DNA of 26,304 bases from WGMK01 sp046047315 (GTDB taxonomy: Bacteria; Hydrogenedentota; Hydrogenedentia; Hydrogenedentales; JAEUWI01), in NCBI GenBank assembly GCA_046047315.1, contig JBJOID010000310.1, positions 1 to 26,304 of the forward strand. The letters are read 5' to 3'. Made by a program: the position numbers and the translations under genes. Numbering within the stretch: position 1 is the first letter of the stretch; each line of letters begins with the position of its first letter. A model generated the notes under the pieces. It worked only from the letters and a program-made list of their open reading frames with translations. It had not been told where the DNA came from and ran no database searches. This document shows, in pieces, positions 1-7,879 of the stretch.

Positions 1-1
1 A

Positions 2-1033
2 TATCTGCGGCAAATCTGGAGTTCCCACCGGCTCACCAACAATGGCCCGTTACTGCAGGAACTGGAGCATGCGTTGCGCTTACAACTTGGGGTGAAAGAC
101 ACTTGGGTGGTCTCAAATTGCATGAGCGCCCTGCTCATTGCCATTGAAGCCGGCGAAGTATCCGGAGAAGTCATCACCACCCCTTTCAGCTACGTGGCCA
201 CATCGGCCGCCATCGTCTGGCAAAAATGCCGGCCGGTTTTTGCCGATATCAAGAGCAATGATCTGACCATTGATCCCGATGCTCTAGAAAGGGCCATCAC
301 GCCGAGAACAAGGGGCATCCTTGCCACACATGTTTATGGCATGCCGTGTGATGTCGACCGCCTAGAAGCCTTGGCCAGGAATTACGGGCTCCTCCTGATT
401 TATGATGCGGCTCATGCCTTTGGCACCACTTATCGGGGGCGGTCCCTCGCGAGCTACGGCGACATCAGCTGCCTGAGCTTTCACGCAACCAAGGTCTTTA
501 GCACCGGCGAAGGTGGCGCGGTGGTGGTCAACTCGCCCGACCGCAAGTTAGCCGAGCGGGTTCGCTATATGCGGTCGTTCGGGCACATGGGTGACGACCA
601 TCGCATGCCTGGTATCAATGCCAAATGCTCCGAACTCCACGCCGCGCTGGGACTGTGCAATCTCCCCTTGGTTGCCGGAATAATCGCCCAACGTGTTCAA
701 GCTTGCGCTCTGTATGATCAGGCACTGTCCGGAATCGATGTAAGGAGAATCGACTTCAGTATGCCCGGACTGGTCCATAACCATGCCTATTATCCCGTTC
801 TTTTCCCCAATGAGGCTACCCTGTTGCGGGCGCAGGCCGCCATGAATGCCTTGCAGATTTATCCCCGCCGTTATTTCTGGCCGGCGCTGCATCGCATTCC
901 CTATCTACGGAGTGGCGATTGCCCCCGGGCCGACCAAGCCTCAGCCACTGTCCTGTGCCTGCCCTTGTCTTCGGAGACGGACCCGGCGCTGGTCGGGCAG
1001 GTGGCTGAATCCATCCGTTCCGCCCTCGCTTAA
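2..1033 (+). CDS. DegT/DnrJ/EryC1/StrS sugar aminotransferase, 5' end cut by window
   Basis: PLP-dependent enzyme of the family that transfers an amino group to keto-sugar nucleotides in surface glycan synthesis. The reading frame is open from base 2, and the visible N-terminus (YLRQIWSSHRLTNNGP) matches the usual family start, so few residues are missing; the TTG at 74 is not the real start. The PLP motif SFHATK followed by STGEGG is present, with Lys at about visible residue 164. The cofactor-contacting Asp of IYDAAHAFG is at about residue 135. The C-terminus is complete at TAA 1033. The sugar substrate cannot be told from sequence. It could be a 3- or 4-aminotransferase of a dTDP-, UDP- or GDP-sugar; the family call is firm. 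Confidence 0.93.
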   Translation, partial: YLRQIWSSHRLTNNGPLLQELEHALRLQLGVKDTWVVSNCMSALLIAIEAGEVSGEVITTPFSYVATSAAIVWQKCRPVFADIKSNDLTIDPDALERAITPRTRGILATHVYGMPCDVDRLEALARNYGLLLIYDAAHAFGTTYRGRSLASYGDISCLSFHATKVFSTGEGGAVVVNSPDRKLAERVRYMRSFGHMGDDHRMPGINAKCSELHAALGLCNLPLVAGIIAQRVQACALYDQALSGIDVRRIDFSMPGLVHNHAYYPVLFPNEATLLRAQAAMNALQIYPRRYFWPALHRIPYLRSGDCPRADQASATVLCLPLSSETDPALVGQVAESIRSALA

Positions 1034-1067
1034 GCCCGCCAAGTGCCCGACCACCGCCCACCGACCG

Positions 1068-1334
1068 ATGGAACACATGCCCGCGACCTTTCCAATGACC
1101 CGTGACGACGAGTTCTACGTGTTGCTGAAGTCGAGCTTGCCATCCGACTATCGCATCGAGGCCGAACCGCAAACCGCGTATTACTCCGAATGGCTGTTTG
1201 CCTACAAACTTTACCATCAGGACAAGTTGCTGCGAACCTTTGCCGGGGATTTTAGAAATATCCCGGCAAGCTCCTTAATCCAGGAGGCCGAGGCGCTGTT
1301 GGGCGCCATCCAGGAGAAAAAGCGCCCATGCTGA
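1068..1334 (+). CDS. Small conserved-looking hypothetical protein
   Basis: I do not recognise a family. The protein is 88 residues if it starts at ATG 1068; ATG 1077 and ATG 1095 are alternatives in the same frame. The frame is open further upstream, but that stretch overlaps the aminotransferase and reads as low-complexity out-of-frame sequence, so I excluded it. The body is mixed charged and hydrophobic, with an aromatic patch (FYVLL, YYSEWLFAYKLY) and a helical-looking end rich in Ala, Glu and Lys. It has no signal peptide or membrane segment. It sits between two PLP enzymes and overlaps the next gene by seven bases, which suggests translational coupling. It might be an acyl-carrier-like or accessory subunit, but no motif supports this. 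Confidence 0.6.
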   Translation: MEHMPATFPMTRDDEFYVLLKSSLPSDYRIEAEPQTAYYSEWLFAYKLYHQDKLLRTFAGDFRNIPASSLIQEAEALLGAIQEKKRPC

Positions 1335-2266
1335 TCGGAAGCAAACTGCCCCCGCAAAAAACGGACCGCACCTACTTTCATTCGGGGCGCGCCGCTTTTG
1401 CTTTCCTCATCGGGCAATTGGCCCGCCCCCGAAAGGTCCACCTCCCCACCTACACCTGCTGGTCATTGGTGGACGCCATGCTCCGACGTTTTCCCGACAT
1501 CGAGCTGGAATTCTATCCGGTGCGCCGGGACCTCGGTTGCCTTTATCCAACCCATCTGCCCAAGAACGAAGCCCTAGTCTTCATCCATTACTTCGGTCAG
1601 GAAAACACCGCAACGCTGCCGCAAGGAGACGGGATCCTCATTGAGGATCTTTCTCACTCCTACCTGTCCCGGATTACTCCCCGCGGGCATTTTGTTTTCG
1701 GCAGCTATCGCAAGCTCATGAAGGTTGCCGACGGTGGATTCCTCGCGGGATTCCACAACCCGATCTATGAACCCAGCCGTAAACTGGATTCATGGCTACG
1801 GCTGCAAGCCACCGACTGGCGCGATGTGCGGGAAGCGGAGAACATGCTCGACCGCAACTGGCAGATCGCGGACATCAGCAGCCAGTCACTCGCCCTTTTG
1901 TTGACTGCCGACCCAATCAGGATTCGTCAGCAGCGTCAGGCGAACGACCGCTTTCTGACCGCCAATCTCAGCGTGGGCATTCCGCACCTCGGTTTCCGGG
2001 AGAACGAATGCCCTTTGATCCATAATCGCCTGATGCCGACCCCGGAAGAGCGCGACTCACTGAGACAATACTTGGCCCGTCGGGGGGTTTACACTTCAAT
2101 TCACTGGCCGACACATGAGACCGCCCGGCGGTGCGGAAAGGATATCAGCGACACGCTCTGGTTGGAGAAACATATTATTTCGTTCCCCGTATCGCACGAT
2201 TATGGACAGGAGGCCATGGATTACACCTGCCGCTGTGTGGAGGATTGGCGACGTGGAGGCGGCTAA
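1328..2266 (+). CDS. Divergent PLP-dependent aminotransferase-fold protein
   Basis: A 312-residue protein that looks like a shortened, divergent member of the DegT-type fold. LPTYTCWSLVDAM near residues 39-51 resembles the substrate-side loop (TPxxxxxAxxxAI) of that family, and ILIEDLSHSY near 103-112 the Asp-containing PLP strand. FGSYRKLMKVADGG near 124-137 corresponds to the Lys loop: Lys129 stands at the spacing expected for the Schiff-base Lys, although the GEGG signature has become ADGG. The C-terminal SIHWP motif also recalls the family end. It overlaps the preceding small gene by seven bases and abuts the next gene without a gap. The substrate is unknown, and it may have a changed reaction or a non-catalytic role. 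Confidence 0.72.
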   Translation: MLIGSKLPPQKTDRTYFHSGRAAFAFLIGQLARPRKVHLPTYTCWSLVDAMLRRFPDIELEFYPVRRDLGCLYPTHLPKNEALVFIHYFGQENTATLPQGDGILIEDLSHSYLSRITPRGHFVFGSYRKLMKVADGGFLAGFHNPIYEPSRKLDSWLRLQATDWRDVREAENMLDRNWQIADISSQSLALLLTADPIRIRQQRQANDRFLTANLSVGIPHLGFRENECPLIHNRLMPTPEERDSLRQYLARRGVYTSIHWPTHETARRCGKDISDTLWLEKHIISFPVSHDYGQEAMDYTCRCVEDWRRGGG

Positions 2267-2953
2267 ATGGACTACTGGTGTTCATTCTGGAAATCGCAAG
2301 GCGCCGCGAGCCTGGGGCAGCATCCGCAGGCTCAGGTCCTGCGCACACTGGACCGACAACCCGTTTCTCCAGAAGCCTTCGCGGCCATCATGTCATCCAT
2401 CACGACCATGTTGCAGCCCGACGGTTCGCATGCTCTGCTCGACCTGTGCTGTGGCAACGGCGCCGTCACGCGCGGCCTCTTCGGCCAGTTCCAGAGCGTA
2501 ATGGCCGTGGACTTGGCCGCAGAGTTCGTCGCGCAGATCAATCGCGATGCCCCCCCCCACGTGACAGCGTGCGTGGGCGACGCGAAGACCATCGAATTCC
2601 CGCCCGCTTCTTTTGACCGAATCTTGCTCTATGCCGGACTGCAGTATTTCTCAGAAGAGGAGACGGTAGCACTGTTTGGTCGCCTCCACCGCTGGACGCG
2701 CCCGGGTGGGCGAGTTGTGCTCGGCGATATTCCAGATCTAGCCCGGCGCTGGAGGTTTTTCGACTCGGCTGAGCGCGAGAGCACCTACTTCTCTGGGCTG
2801 CAACACGGTCAACCTCTCGTGGGATTCTGGTTTGAATCCGAATGGCTGATAAAACTGGCCCGCCATGCGGGATTCTCCTTCGCGAGAAGACACGACCAGC
2901 TTCCGTCCCTTCCCTATCAACATTACCGCTTCGACCTCGTGGTGGAGGCCTGA
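2267..2953 (+). CDS. Class I SAM-dependent methyltransferase
   Basis: A 228-residue soluble Rossmann-type methyltransferase. Motif I is LLDLCCGNGAVT at about residues 57-68, followed by the acidic strand end VMAVDLA at 78-84. A motif near FDRILLYAGLQYF and a later RPGGRVVLGDIPD are typical of the Methyltransf_11/25 group. The ATG directly follows the stop codon of the upstream gene (TAA then ATG), so the start is well fixed and the two are probably coupled. In this setting it could O- or N-methylate a sugar or a glycan end, but the acceptor is not visible from sequence. Confidence 0.88.
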   Translation: MDYWCSFWKSQGAASLGQHPQAQVLRTLDRQPVSPEAFAAIMSSITTMLQPDGSHALLDLCCGNGAVTRGLFGQFQSVMAVDLAAEFVAQINRDAPPHVTACVGDAKTIEFPPASFDRILLYAGLQYFSEEETVALFGRLHRWTRPGGRVVLGDIPDLARRWRFFDSAERESTYFSGLQHGQPLVGFWFESEWLIKLARHAGFSFARRHDQLPSLPYQHYRFDLVVEA

Positions 2954-2961
2954 GCCATTCC

Positions 2962-3771
2962 ATGTTCGACCAAATCCTCATTATTGCCGGTGTCGCCCGC
3001 AGTGGCACCAGCTGGCTCGGAGAGATCATCAACAGCTCGCCGGATGTGGCCTACCGCTACCAGCCGCTATTCTCGCATGCCTTCAAGAATCGAATTGGCA
3101 TCGACTCCCCCCGGGAGGACTATGAGACGTTTCTGCAGGAGGTGTATGCCAGCCAGGATCCCTTCCTGCTCCAAACAGACAAACGCATTGCCGGGATCTA
3201 TCCCTTTTTCGCCAAGCAACCCGAGCCGGCGTGTCTGGCCCTGAAAAAGGCCCGGTATCATTATTTGCACATCAAGTTTCTGGCCCACTTCAAACAGCTC
3301 AAGCTGCTGGCGATCATCCGGAATCCTTGCGCCGTCCTGGCCTCTTGGATGGCCAACCCCAGGGAATTTCCTCCGGGCAGCGACCCGTGGGCCGAGTGGC
3401 GGCTGGGCCACTGCAAGAACCAAGGTCTGGCGGAGAATTTCTTCGGGTTCTACAAATGGAGGGAAACCACGAACATCTTCCTGGATCTGCAGGCCCAGCA
3501 TCCCAACCGCGTTCGCTTGGTGCGGTATGAAGACTTGGTCGAATCCCCGCAACGGGTGACGGAGTCCATCTATGATTTTGCCCACCTCGAGCTTGGTATC
3601 CAAACAAACGCCTTCCTCGCCGAATGCAATAGTTCCCACAGTGATAGCCCCTACGCCGTCTACAAAAGCAAAAGTGTGCGGGATCGCTGGCGCCAGACGC
3701 TTGATGCCCGCATCATCCGCGACGTCCACGAGGAGCTCAAGGACACCCGGCTTGAAACCTTCCTCGTATGA
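2962..3771 (+). CDS. Sulfotransferase family protein
   Basis: A 269-residue cytosolic-type sulfotransferase that would move sulfate from PAPS to a hydroxyl or amino group. The 5'-phosphosulfate loop GVARSGTSWLGE lies at residues 10-21. The 3'-phosphate-binding strand LAIIRNPCAVLASW is near 116-129, with a later RYEDLVESP at 188-196. I chose ATG 2962 because the PAPS loop then sits at the normal distance from the N-terminus; the frame is open 40 codons upstream, but that part overlaps the methyltransferase. The end overlaps the next gene by ATGA. With a second sulfotransferase at 23.7 kb, it suggests that the glycan is sulfated. Confidence 0.88.
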   Translation: MFDQILIIAGVARSGTSWLGEIINSSPDVAYRYQPLFSHAFKNRIGIDSPREDYETFLQEVYASQDPFLLQTDKRIAGIYPFFAKQPEPACLALKKARYHYLHIKFLAHFKQLKLLAIIRNPCAVLASWMANPREFPPGSDPWAEWRLGHCKNQGLAENFFGFYKWRETTNIFLDLQAQHPNRVRLVRYEDLVESPQRVTESIYDFAHLELGIQTNAFLAECNSSHSDSPYAVYKSKSVRDRWRQTLDARIIRDVHEELKDTRLETFLV

Positions 3772-4478
3772 AGCTGGGCATCATGCAGCCGTATTTCGCC
3801 CCGTATCTCGGTTACTTCGACCTGATCCGGCGGTGCGACCAATGGGTCGTGTTCGATACCGCCCAATATATCCGCCATGGCTGGGTGAACCGCAATCGCG
3901 TCCTGCATCCAACCACCGATTGGCAGTATCTGATTGTTCCCCTCCAGAAGCATTCACGTGAAACCCCCATCAAGGACATCAAGGTCATCGCCAGCGGCGA
4001 GTGGCGTTCGCGCATCCGGGGCCAGCTGCAGCATTATCGTGGCAAGGCGCCACACTACCAGGCCGTCGTTGATTTGGTTTCCAGCGTCTTGGCCGTGGAT
4101 ACCGCTTCCCTCACACAATTGAATATCCTGCTTCTGCAGCGGTGTTGCGAGCGGCTTGGCCTTCGCTTCAATTTCCAAGTCTTCTCCGAAATGAACTTGC
4201 CCCTGCCGGAGATTATGGGCCCCGGGCACTGGGCCCTCGAAATATCGTCTGCCCTCAAGGCCAGCGAATACCTCAATCCCCCCGGCGGGAAGAATCTATT
4301 CAAGCCCGACGACTTCCGCGCCCGGGGCATCAAGCTGACTATCCAAGAACCACATCCCTTCATCTATCCGACTCCGGGATACGGGTTCCAACCCGATCTC
4401 TCCGTTATTGATGTCATGATGTGGAATTCCCCCGCAGAAATCACGGCCCATCTCGACCAGGCCGGCAGCCAGCCATGA
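3768..4478 (+). CDS. WbqC-like family protein
   Basis: A 236-residue protein of the WbqC family (PF08889), found in many O-antigen and polysaccharide clusters. The diagnostic start is MQPYFAPYLGYFDLI, followed by VVFDTAQYIRHGWVNRNR and LIVPLQ. The conserved later blocks include EYLNPPGGK and a PTPGYGFQPDLSVIDVMMWN end, all in normal order and length. The biochemical role of the family is not well settled; the members are thought to act in sugar modification or transfer. The start overlaps the sulfotransferase stop by ATGA, so the two are translationally coupled. Confidence 0.9.
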   Translation: MKLGIMQPYFAPYLGYFDLIRRCDQWVVFDTAQYIRHGWVNRNRVLHPTTDWQYLIVPLQKHSRETPIKDIKVIASGEWRSRIRGQLQHYRGKAPHYQAVVDLVSSVLAVDTASLTQLNILLLQRCCERLGLRFNFQVFSEMNLPLPEIMGPGHWALEISSALKASEYLNPPGGKNLFKPDDFRARGIKLTIQEPHPFIYPTPGYGFQPDLSVIDVMMWNSPAEITAHLDQAGSQP

Positions 4479-4494
4479 GAAGGCGACGAGGCCG

Positions 4495-4521
4495 CAATTC
4501 GCACCCGGGGCTTGCGAATTG
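4495..4521. other. Inverted repeat (hairpin) between wbqC-like gene and glycosyltransferase
   Basis: CAATTCGCA at 4495-4503 and TGCGAATTG at 4513-4521 are perfect reverse complements with a nine-base loop. A short GGGC/GCCC hairpin follows at about 4521-4532. It lies in the 84-base gap after the wbqC-like gene. No T-run follows, so it is not a classical intrinsic terminator; it could be an RNA processing or attenuating structure, or chance. Confidence 0.4.
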
Positions 4522-4562
4522 GGCTGAAGCCCTGAGAGTCTGCAATGGTCACCACACCGCCC

Positions 4563-5906
4563 ATGTCCAAAGCGCTCGTCAGCGTTTGCATTGTCACCTA
4601 CCAGCATGCCCGCTTCATCGCGCAGGCGCTTGATGGCGCGCTCATGCAAAGAACCACGTTCCCGATCGAGATTCTGATCGGCGAAGACGAATCGACTGAC
4701 GGCACCCGCGACATCTGCTTGTCTTATGTGAAGCGCCACCCCGACCGTGTGCGGGTCTTCTTGCGCCACCGACGTGACGTGGTGAATATCGACGGTCGCC
4801 CTCGCGGCAGTTTCAACTTCCGGATGACCTTGCGAGAAGCGAAGGGTGAGTTTGTCGCCCTGTGCGATGGCGATGATTTCTGGACCGACCCCGAGAAGCT
4901 ACAGCGCCAGGTGGATTATCTGCGGGCCAATCCTGACTGCGCCGGCTGCTTTCACGACACGCGGCTCGTTGACGCCACCGGACAGACCTTGGCTGAGAGC
5001 TATTTCCAGTCCGATCAGGAGAAATTCACCCAGCAAGATGTGTTGGAAACCCTGCTAAGCCGCGAGCCCACCTGTTCCTTGGTGTTCCGGAAAGCAGCCT
5101 TTGCCGAACCCCTGCCCGAATGGTATCTGCGCCGTCCTTCTGATCTCTACCTCGACATCCTTCTGACCAATCACGGTTCCCTAGGATTTGTCCGACGCAA
5201 CATGGGAGCCTACCGCAAACATACTGGCGGTATCTGGAGCCGCCAGCGGGAGTCCAATCAGGTGATTGAACTCATTATTCGCTATAAACTGCTCTTGGCT
5301 GACAATTTCTTCGTCCAGACATACCGGGATCTGCTACTCCGGAAAATTGATGAACTCCAAGCCTCGCTCTTTACCCGCAAGGACTTTCTTGGAGAAATCG
5401 ATCGCCTGGAAAGCGTCGTTCAGGAGCTGACCAAAGCATTCCAATCCACGCAGACCGAGTGCACCAGGCTCACTGCCGAAGTCCAACGCGCGCAAACCGC
5501 AGCCAAACGCGCCGCCCAGGACGCCCAGAAGCACATCGACGAGCTGCTAGCCCAACTCCAACAGCTGGCCGCCACCTCCCAACAACAGGCCCAGCATACC
5601 AAGGTTCTCGAAAAGGAGCGCGACCGACTCAAGGCCGAGGCGGAAGCGGCTCGTAACGAGGCTAAAACGTCCGCTGCTCATGCGCAGTCGCATATTGACG
5701 CTCTTTTAGCCCAACTCCAACAGCTGGCCGCCACCTCCCAACAACAGGCCCAGCATACCAAGGTTCTCGAAAAGGAGCGCGACCGGCTCCAGCATGAGTC
5801 ACATCAAGCGCGAATTGATATCCAACATTACCTGGACGTGATCAACGAACAGACAAACTACATCGAAATATTGAAGAAAATGCGCGCTTCGGCCGGGCCT
5901 TCGTAA
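4563..5906 (+). CDS. Family 2 glycosyltransferase with long C-terminal coiled coil
   Basis: GT-A fold transferase. VSVCIVTYQHARFIAQAL at about residues 6-23 is the nucleotide-binding start, IGEDESTDGT lies at 39-48, and the metal-binding CDGDDFW at 101-107. From roughly residue 255 to the end the protein turns into a heptad-like coiled coil rich in Gln, Ala, Glu and Lys. This contains two copies of LLAQLQQLAATSQQQAQHT and its flank, 53 residues apart, encoded by an exact 79-base DNA repeat. ATG 4563 gives the standard family start; ATG 4545 in the same frame is possible and adds six residues. The tail may mediate oligomerisation or spacing. The sugar donor is unknown. Confidence 0.9.
   Translation: MSKALVSVCIVTYQHARFIAQALDGALMQRTTFPIEILIGEDESTDGTRDICLSYVKRHPDRVRVFLRHRRDVVNIDGRPRGSFNFRMTLREAKGEFVALCDGDDFWTDPEKLQRQVDYLRANPDCAGCFHDTRLVDATGQTLAESYFQSDQEKFTQQDVLETLLSREPTCSLVFRKAAFAEPLPEWYLRRPSDLYLDILLTNHGSLGFVRRNMGAYRKHTGGIWSRQRESNQVIELIIRYKLLLADNFFVQTYRDLLLRKIDELQASLFTRKDFLGEIDRLESVVQELTKAFQSTQTECTRLTAEVQRAQTAAKRAAQDAQKHIDELLAQLQQLAATSQQQAQHTKVLEKERDRLKAEAEAARNEAKTSAAHAQSHIDALLAQLQQLAATSQQQAQHTKVLEKERDRLQHESHQARIDIQHYLDVINEQTNYIEILKKMRASAGPS
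5548..5785 (+). repeat. Direct repeat pair inside the coiled-coil coding region
   Basis: Bases 5548-5626 and 5707-5785 are identical over 79 bases at an offset of 159 bases, exactly 53 codons, so the repeat keeps frame. The stretch between the copies encodes a diverged version of the same heptad pattern. This looks like a recent in-frame duplication or conversion inside the coiled-coil tail of the glycosyltransferase. Confidence 0.95.
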
Positions 5907-5914
5907 GAGCCACC

Positions 5915-7825
5915 ATGTCACTCCCCGTCCGCGATCTCCTCATCACCGCGACAGAAATCAACGACCACCATGGCGTTGGAATTCTGCTTCGCCGTTTTTT
6001 CCCCGATTCGTCCGAATTCGTCTGCGTTCGCACCACATCGCTTTACCGTGGCGAGGAGCCGTTTGGAGCGGAACATCATGATCTCTGCTCTCGCTTCCTT
6101 ACGATCAAGGAGACGCGCGAGCACCTCGCACGCATTCTGTCGCTCTATCAGATCCGGCGCATACTATGCGTGCCGTATTATCGCGAGGAGTTCGTGCACG
6201 CCGTCCTGGCTAAGGAAATGACAGGGGCACCGCTTTGCACCTACCTGATGGACGATCAAAATGTGTTCGCCCGGAAGGTTCCGGACCACCGGGTGGGTGC
6301 CTTGCTGGCCGCTTCGGACTTGCGGTTCGGCATTTCCGCGGAGCTGGCACTGGCATACGAGCGGAAATACGGACTGGCTTTCCATGTTTTGCCGCCAGTC
6401 GTGGAGCCCGCGTCGCTCGTCCCATGTTATTGGCACCCCGAGCCGAGCGAACCCCTGCGGGCTGCCATGATCGGCAACGTTTGGTCGGCCGCTCAACTTC
6501 GCCAGCTGCGCCGCCTATTACCCGCTGCCGACCTTGAAATCGACTGGTATGGCAAGGGACCCGAGGCTAGCTGGCTGGAAGGAACGGCAGCGGAGTGGGA
6601 AGCAGATGGACTACACGTCATGGGTCATCTTCCCGAGGATGTACTCGTGGTGACCTTGGCCTCCTACCCCTTCATCGTGCTTCCTTCCGGCTCGTTGGAT
6701 GCCGAGGACGAGAACCCATCGTTCGCCCGCCTCAGTTTGCCGTCGCGTCTGTTTTTCTGCCATTCCCGAACCGATGTCCCGATTCTCGTTCTTGGTTCAG
6801 CGCAGGGCGCCGCCGGCCGATTTGTCACTCGAAATGGGACAGGAGCTTGCGCGGGATTCGATGCTGCAGTCGTGCGCGATAAGGTCCGATTGCTAACCGC
6901 GCCCGAGCGTCACCGTGAATTCCGCCGAAACGTGCGGAGTTGCGCCCCGAACCTCAGTTTGCGCGATGGAGGAGAGTGGCTGTGGCGCGCGCTCGCGCGC
7001 CGCGCTCCGGAACCAGCCCCATTCGAGAATTTGTTTCCCCATGATTATTTGCGGGAAGCAGAGGAAATTATTACTGGTTCCCCCGCCGTCCCGTCCCCCA
7101 ATCGGCGCCTCCCAGCGGCCGACCAGGCGCTCAGTTCCAGCGATCTCCCGTCTCTTGCAATCCTGCGTCGATCGCACTTCAGCACCTTAAGGCAAGCCGC
7201 CCCAAATCTAGCTAACCCAGAGGAGGCAGACATCACCGCCGTGAGTGCTGCCGTGGCCTCCTACGTGCTCCGAGCCACATTGAAGCCGGGAGATAACTTC
7301 CTCTTTATCGGTAACTATGTGCCAGCTGATCTTTCCGCTCCAGAAGGAGTGAACGGTTGGAGGTTCGCCGACGTCGTCACTTGGCAACAAGCCGGTTACG
7401 CTGGCGACCCATCACTGCTTATTGCGCTAAATGACGGCGCGGCTCACCCGCCACAATTCCCCCAATTCAACGCCATAGTCAGCACTGGCTGGTGCGGTCA
7501 ACTTGGGGCTGATCCGCACGCCCTGGAAGGGCTCGCGCTTTACCTCGAAGCTTGCACGCTGCCCGATGGTTGGAATTTTCACGGGTTCGCCGCGGTATTG
7601 CACAATACCTACTTCTGGGTGGGCCCGGCGCATGCCTATCTTCAAACGCGCTTTTGCGGGCCAGACGGCTGGCCAGATCTCGATGAACTCCTTGAGACGG
7701 AGGATCTTTTTGTGATGAGCGAGTGCGCCTACGATCGCACTTGGAAAGCTGCGGTGCAGCGTGCCTACGCTGAGTTGGGCAAGCCGCTCGTCCTTGGTGT
7801 AGGATGGCACAAAGTTGGTTCCTGA
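5915..7825 (+). CDS. Large two-domain glycosyltransferase-like protein
   Basis: A 636-residue protein. Residues 1 to about 375 look like a GT-B (GT4-like) transferase: it begins LLITATEINDHHGVGILL, with a substrate-side strand MIGNVWSAAQLRQLRRLLP and a donor half (EIDWYGKGPEASW, later PSRLFFCHSRTDVPILVLG). I do not see a clean catalytic EX7E motif. After a proline-rich linker at about 385-415 comes a second domain of about 200 residues. It has weak methyltransferase-like features (LKPGDNFLFIGNY as a degenerate motif I, FNAIVSTGW as a strand), but lacks the Gly-rich loop. The start is eight bases after the previous stop. Function is inferred from family resemblance and context. Confidence 0.65.
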   Translation: MSLPVRDLLITATEINDHHGVGILLRRFFPDSSEFVCVRTTSLYRGEEPFGAEHHDLCSRFLTIKETREHLARILSLYQIRRILCVPYYREEFVHAVLAKEMTGAPLCTYLMDDQNVFARKVPDHRVGALLAASDLRFGISAELALAYERKYGLAFHVLPPVVEPASLVPCYWHPEPSEPLRAAMIGNVWSAAQLRQLRRLLPAADLEIDWYGKGPEASWLEGTAAEWEADGLHVMGHLPEDVLVVTLASYPFIVLPSGSLDAEDENPSFARLSLPSRLFFCHSRTDVPILVLGSAQGAAGRFVTRNGTGACAGFDAAVVRDKVRLLTAPERHREFRRNVRSCAPNLSLRDGGEWLWRALARRAPEPAPFENLFPHDYLREAEEIITGSPAVPSPNRRLPAADQALSSSDLPSLAILRRSHFSTLRQAAPNLANPEEADITAVSAAVASYVLRATLKPGDNFLFIGNYVPADLSAPEGVNGWRFADVVTWQQAGYAGDPSLLIALNDGAAHPPQFPQFNAIVSTGWCGQLGADPHALEGLALYLEACTLPDGWNFHGFAAVLHNTYFWVGPAHAYLQTRFCGPDGWPDLDELLETEDLFVMSECAYDRTWKAAVQRAYAELGKPLVLGVGWHKVGS

Positions 7826-7879
7826 AATCAGTCGGTCTTTGCTTGCTAGCAAGGAAATCGGCTTTAAGAATACTTCCTG

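Noticed and set aside
846..1067. N-terminal extension of the small hypothetical gene at 1068
   Set aside because: It overlaps the aminotransferase gene, and its translation is low-complexity, rich in Arg and Pro, unlike the following part.
3067..3729. Minus-strand open frame opposite the first sulfotransferase
   Set aside because: It is an antisense shadow of a clearly conserved gene.
7842..7853. 12-base palindrome CTTGCTAGCAAG between two transferase genes
   Set aside because: Too short and without a T-run or a known operator pattern; likely chance.
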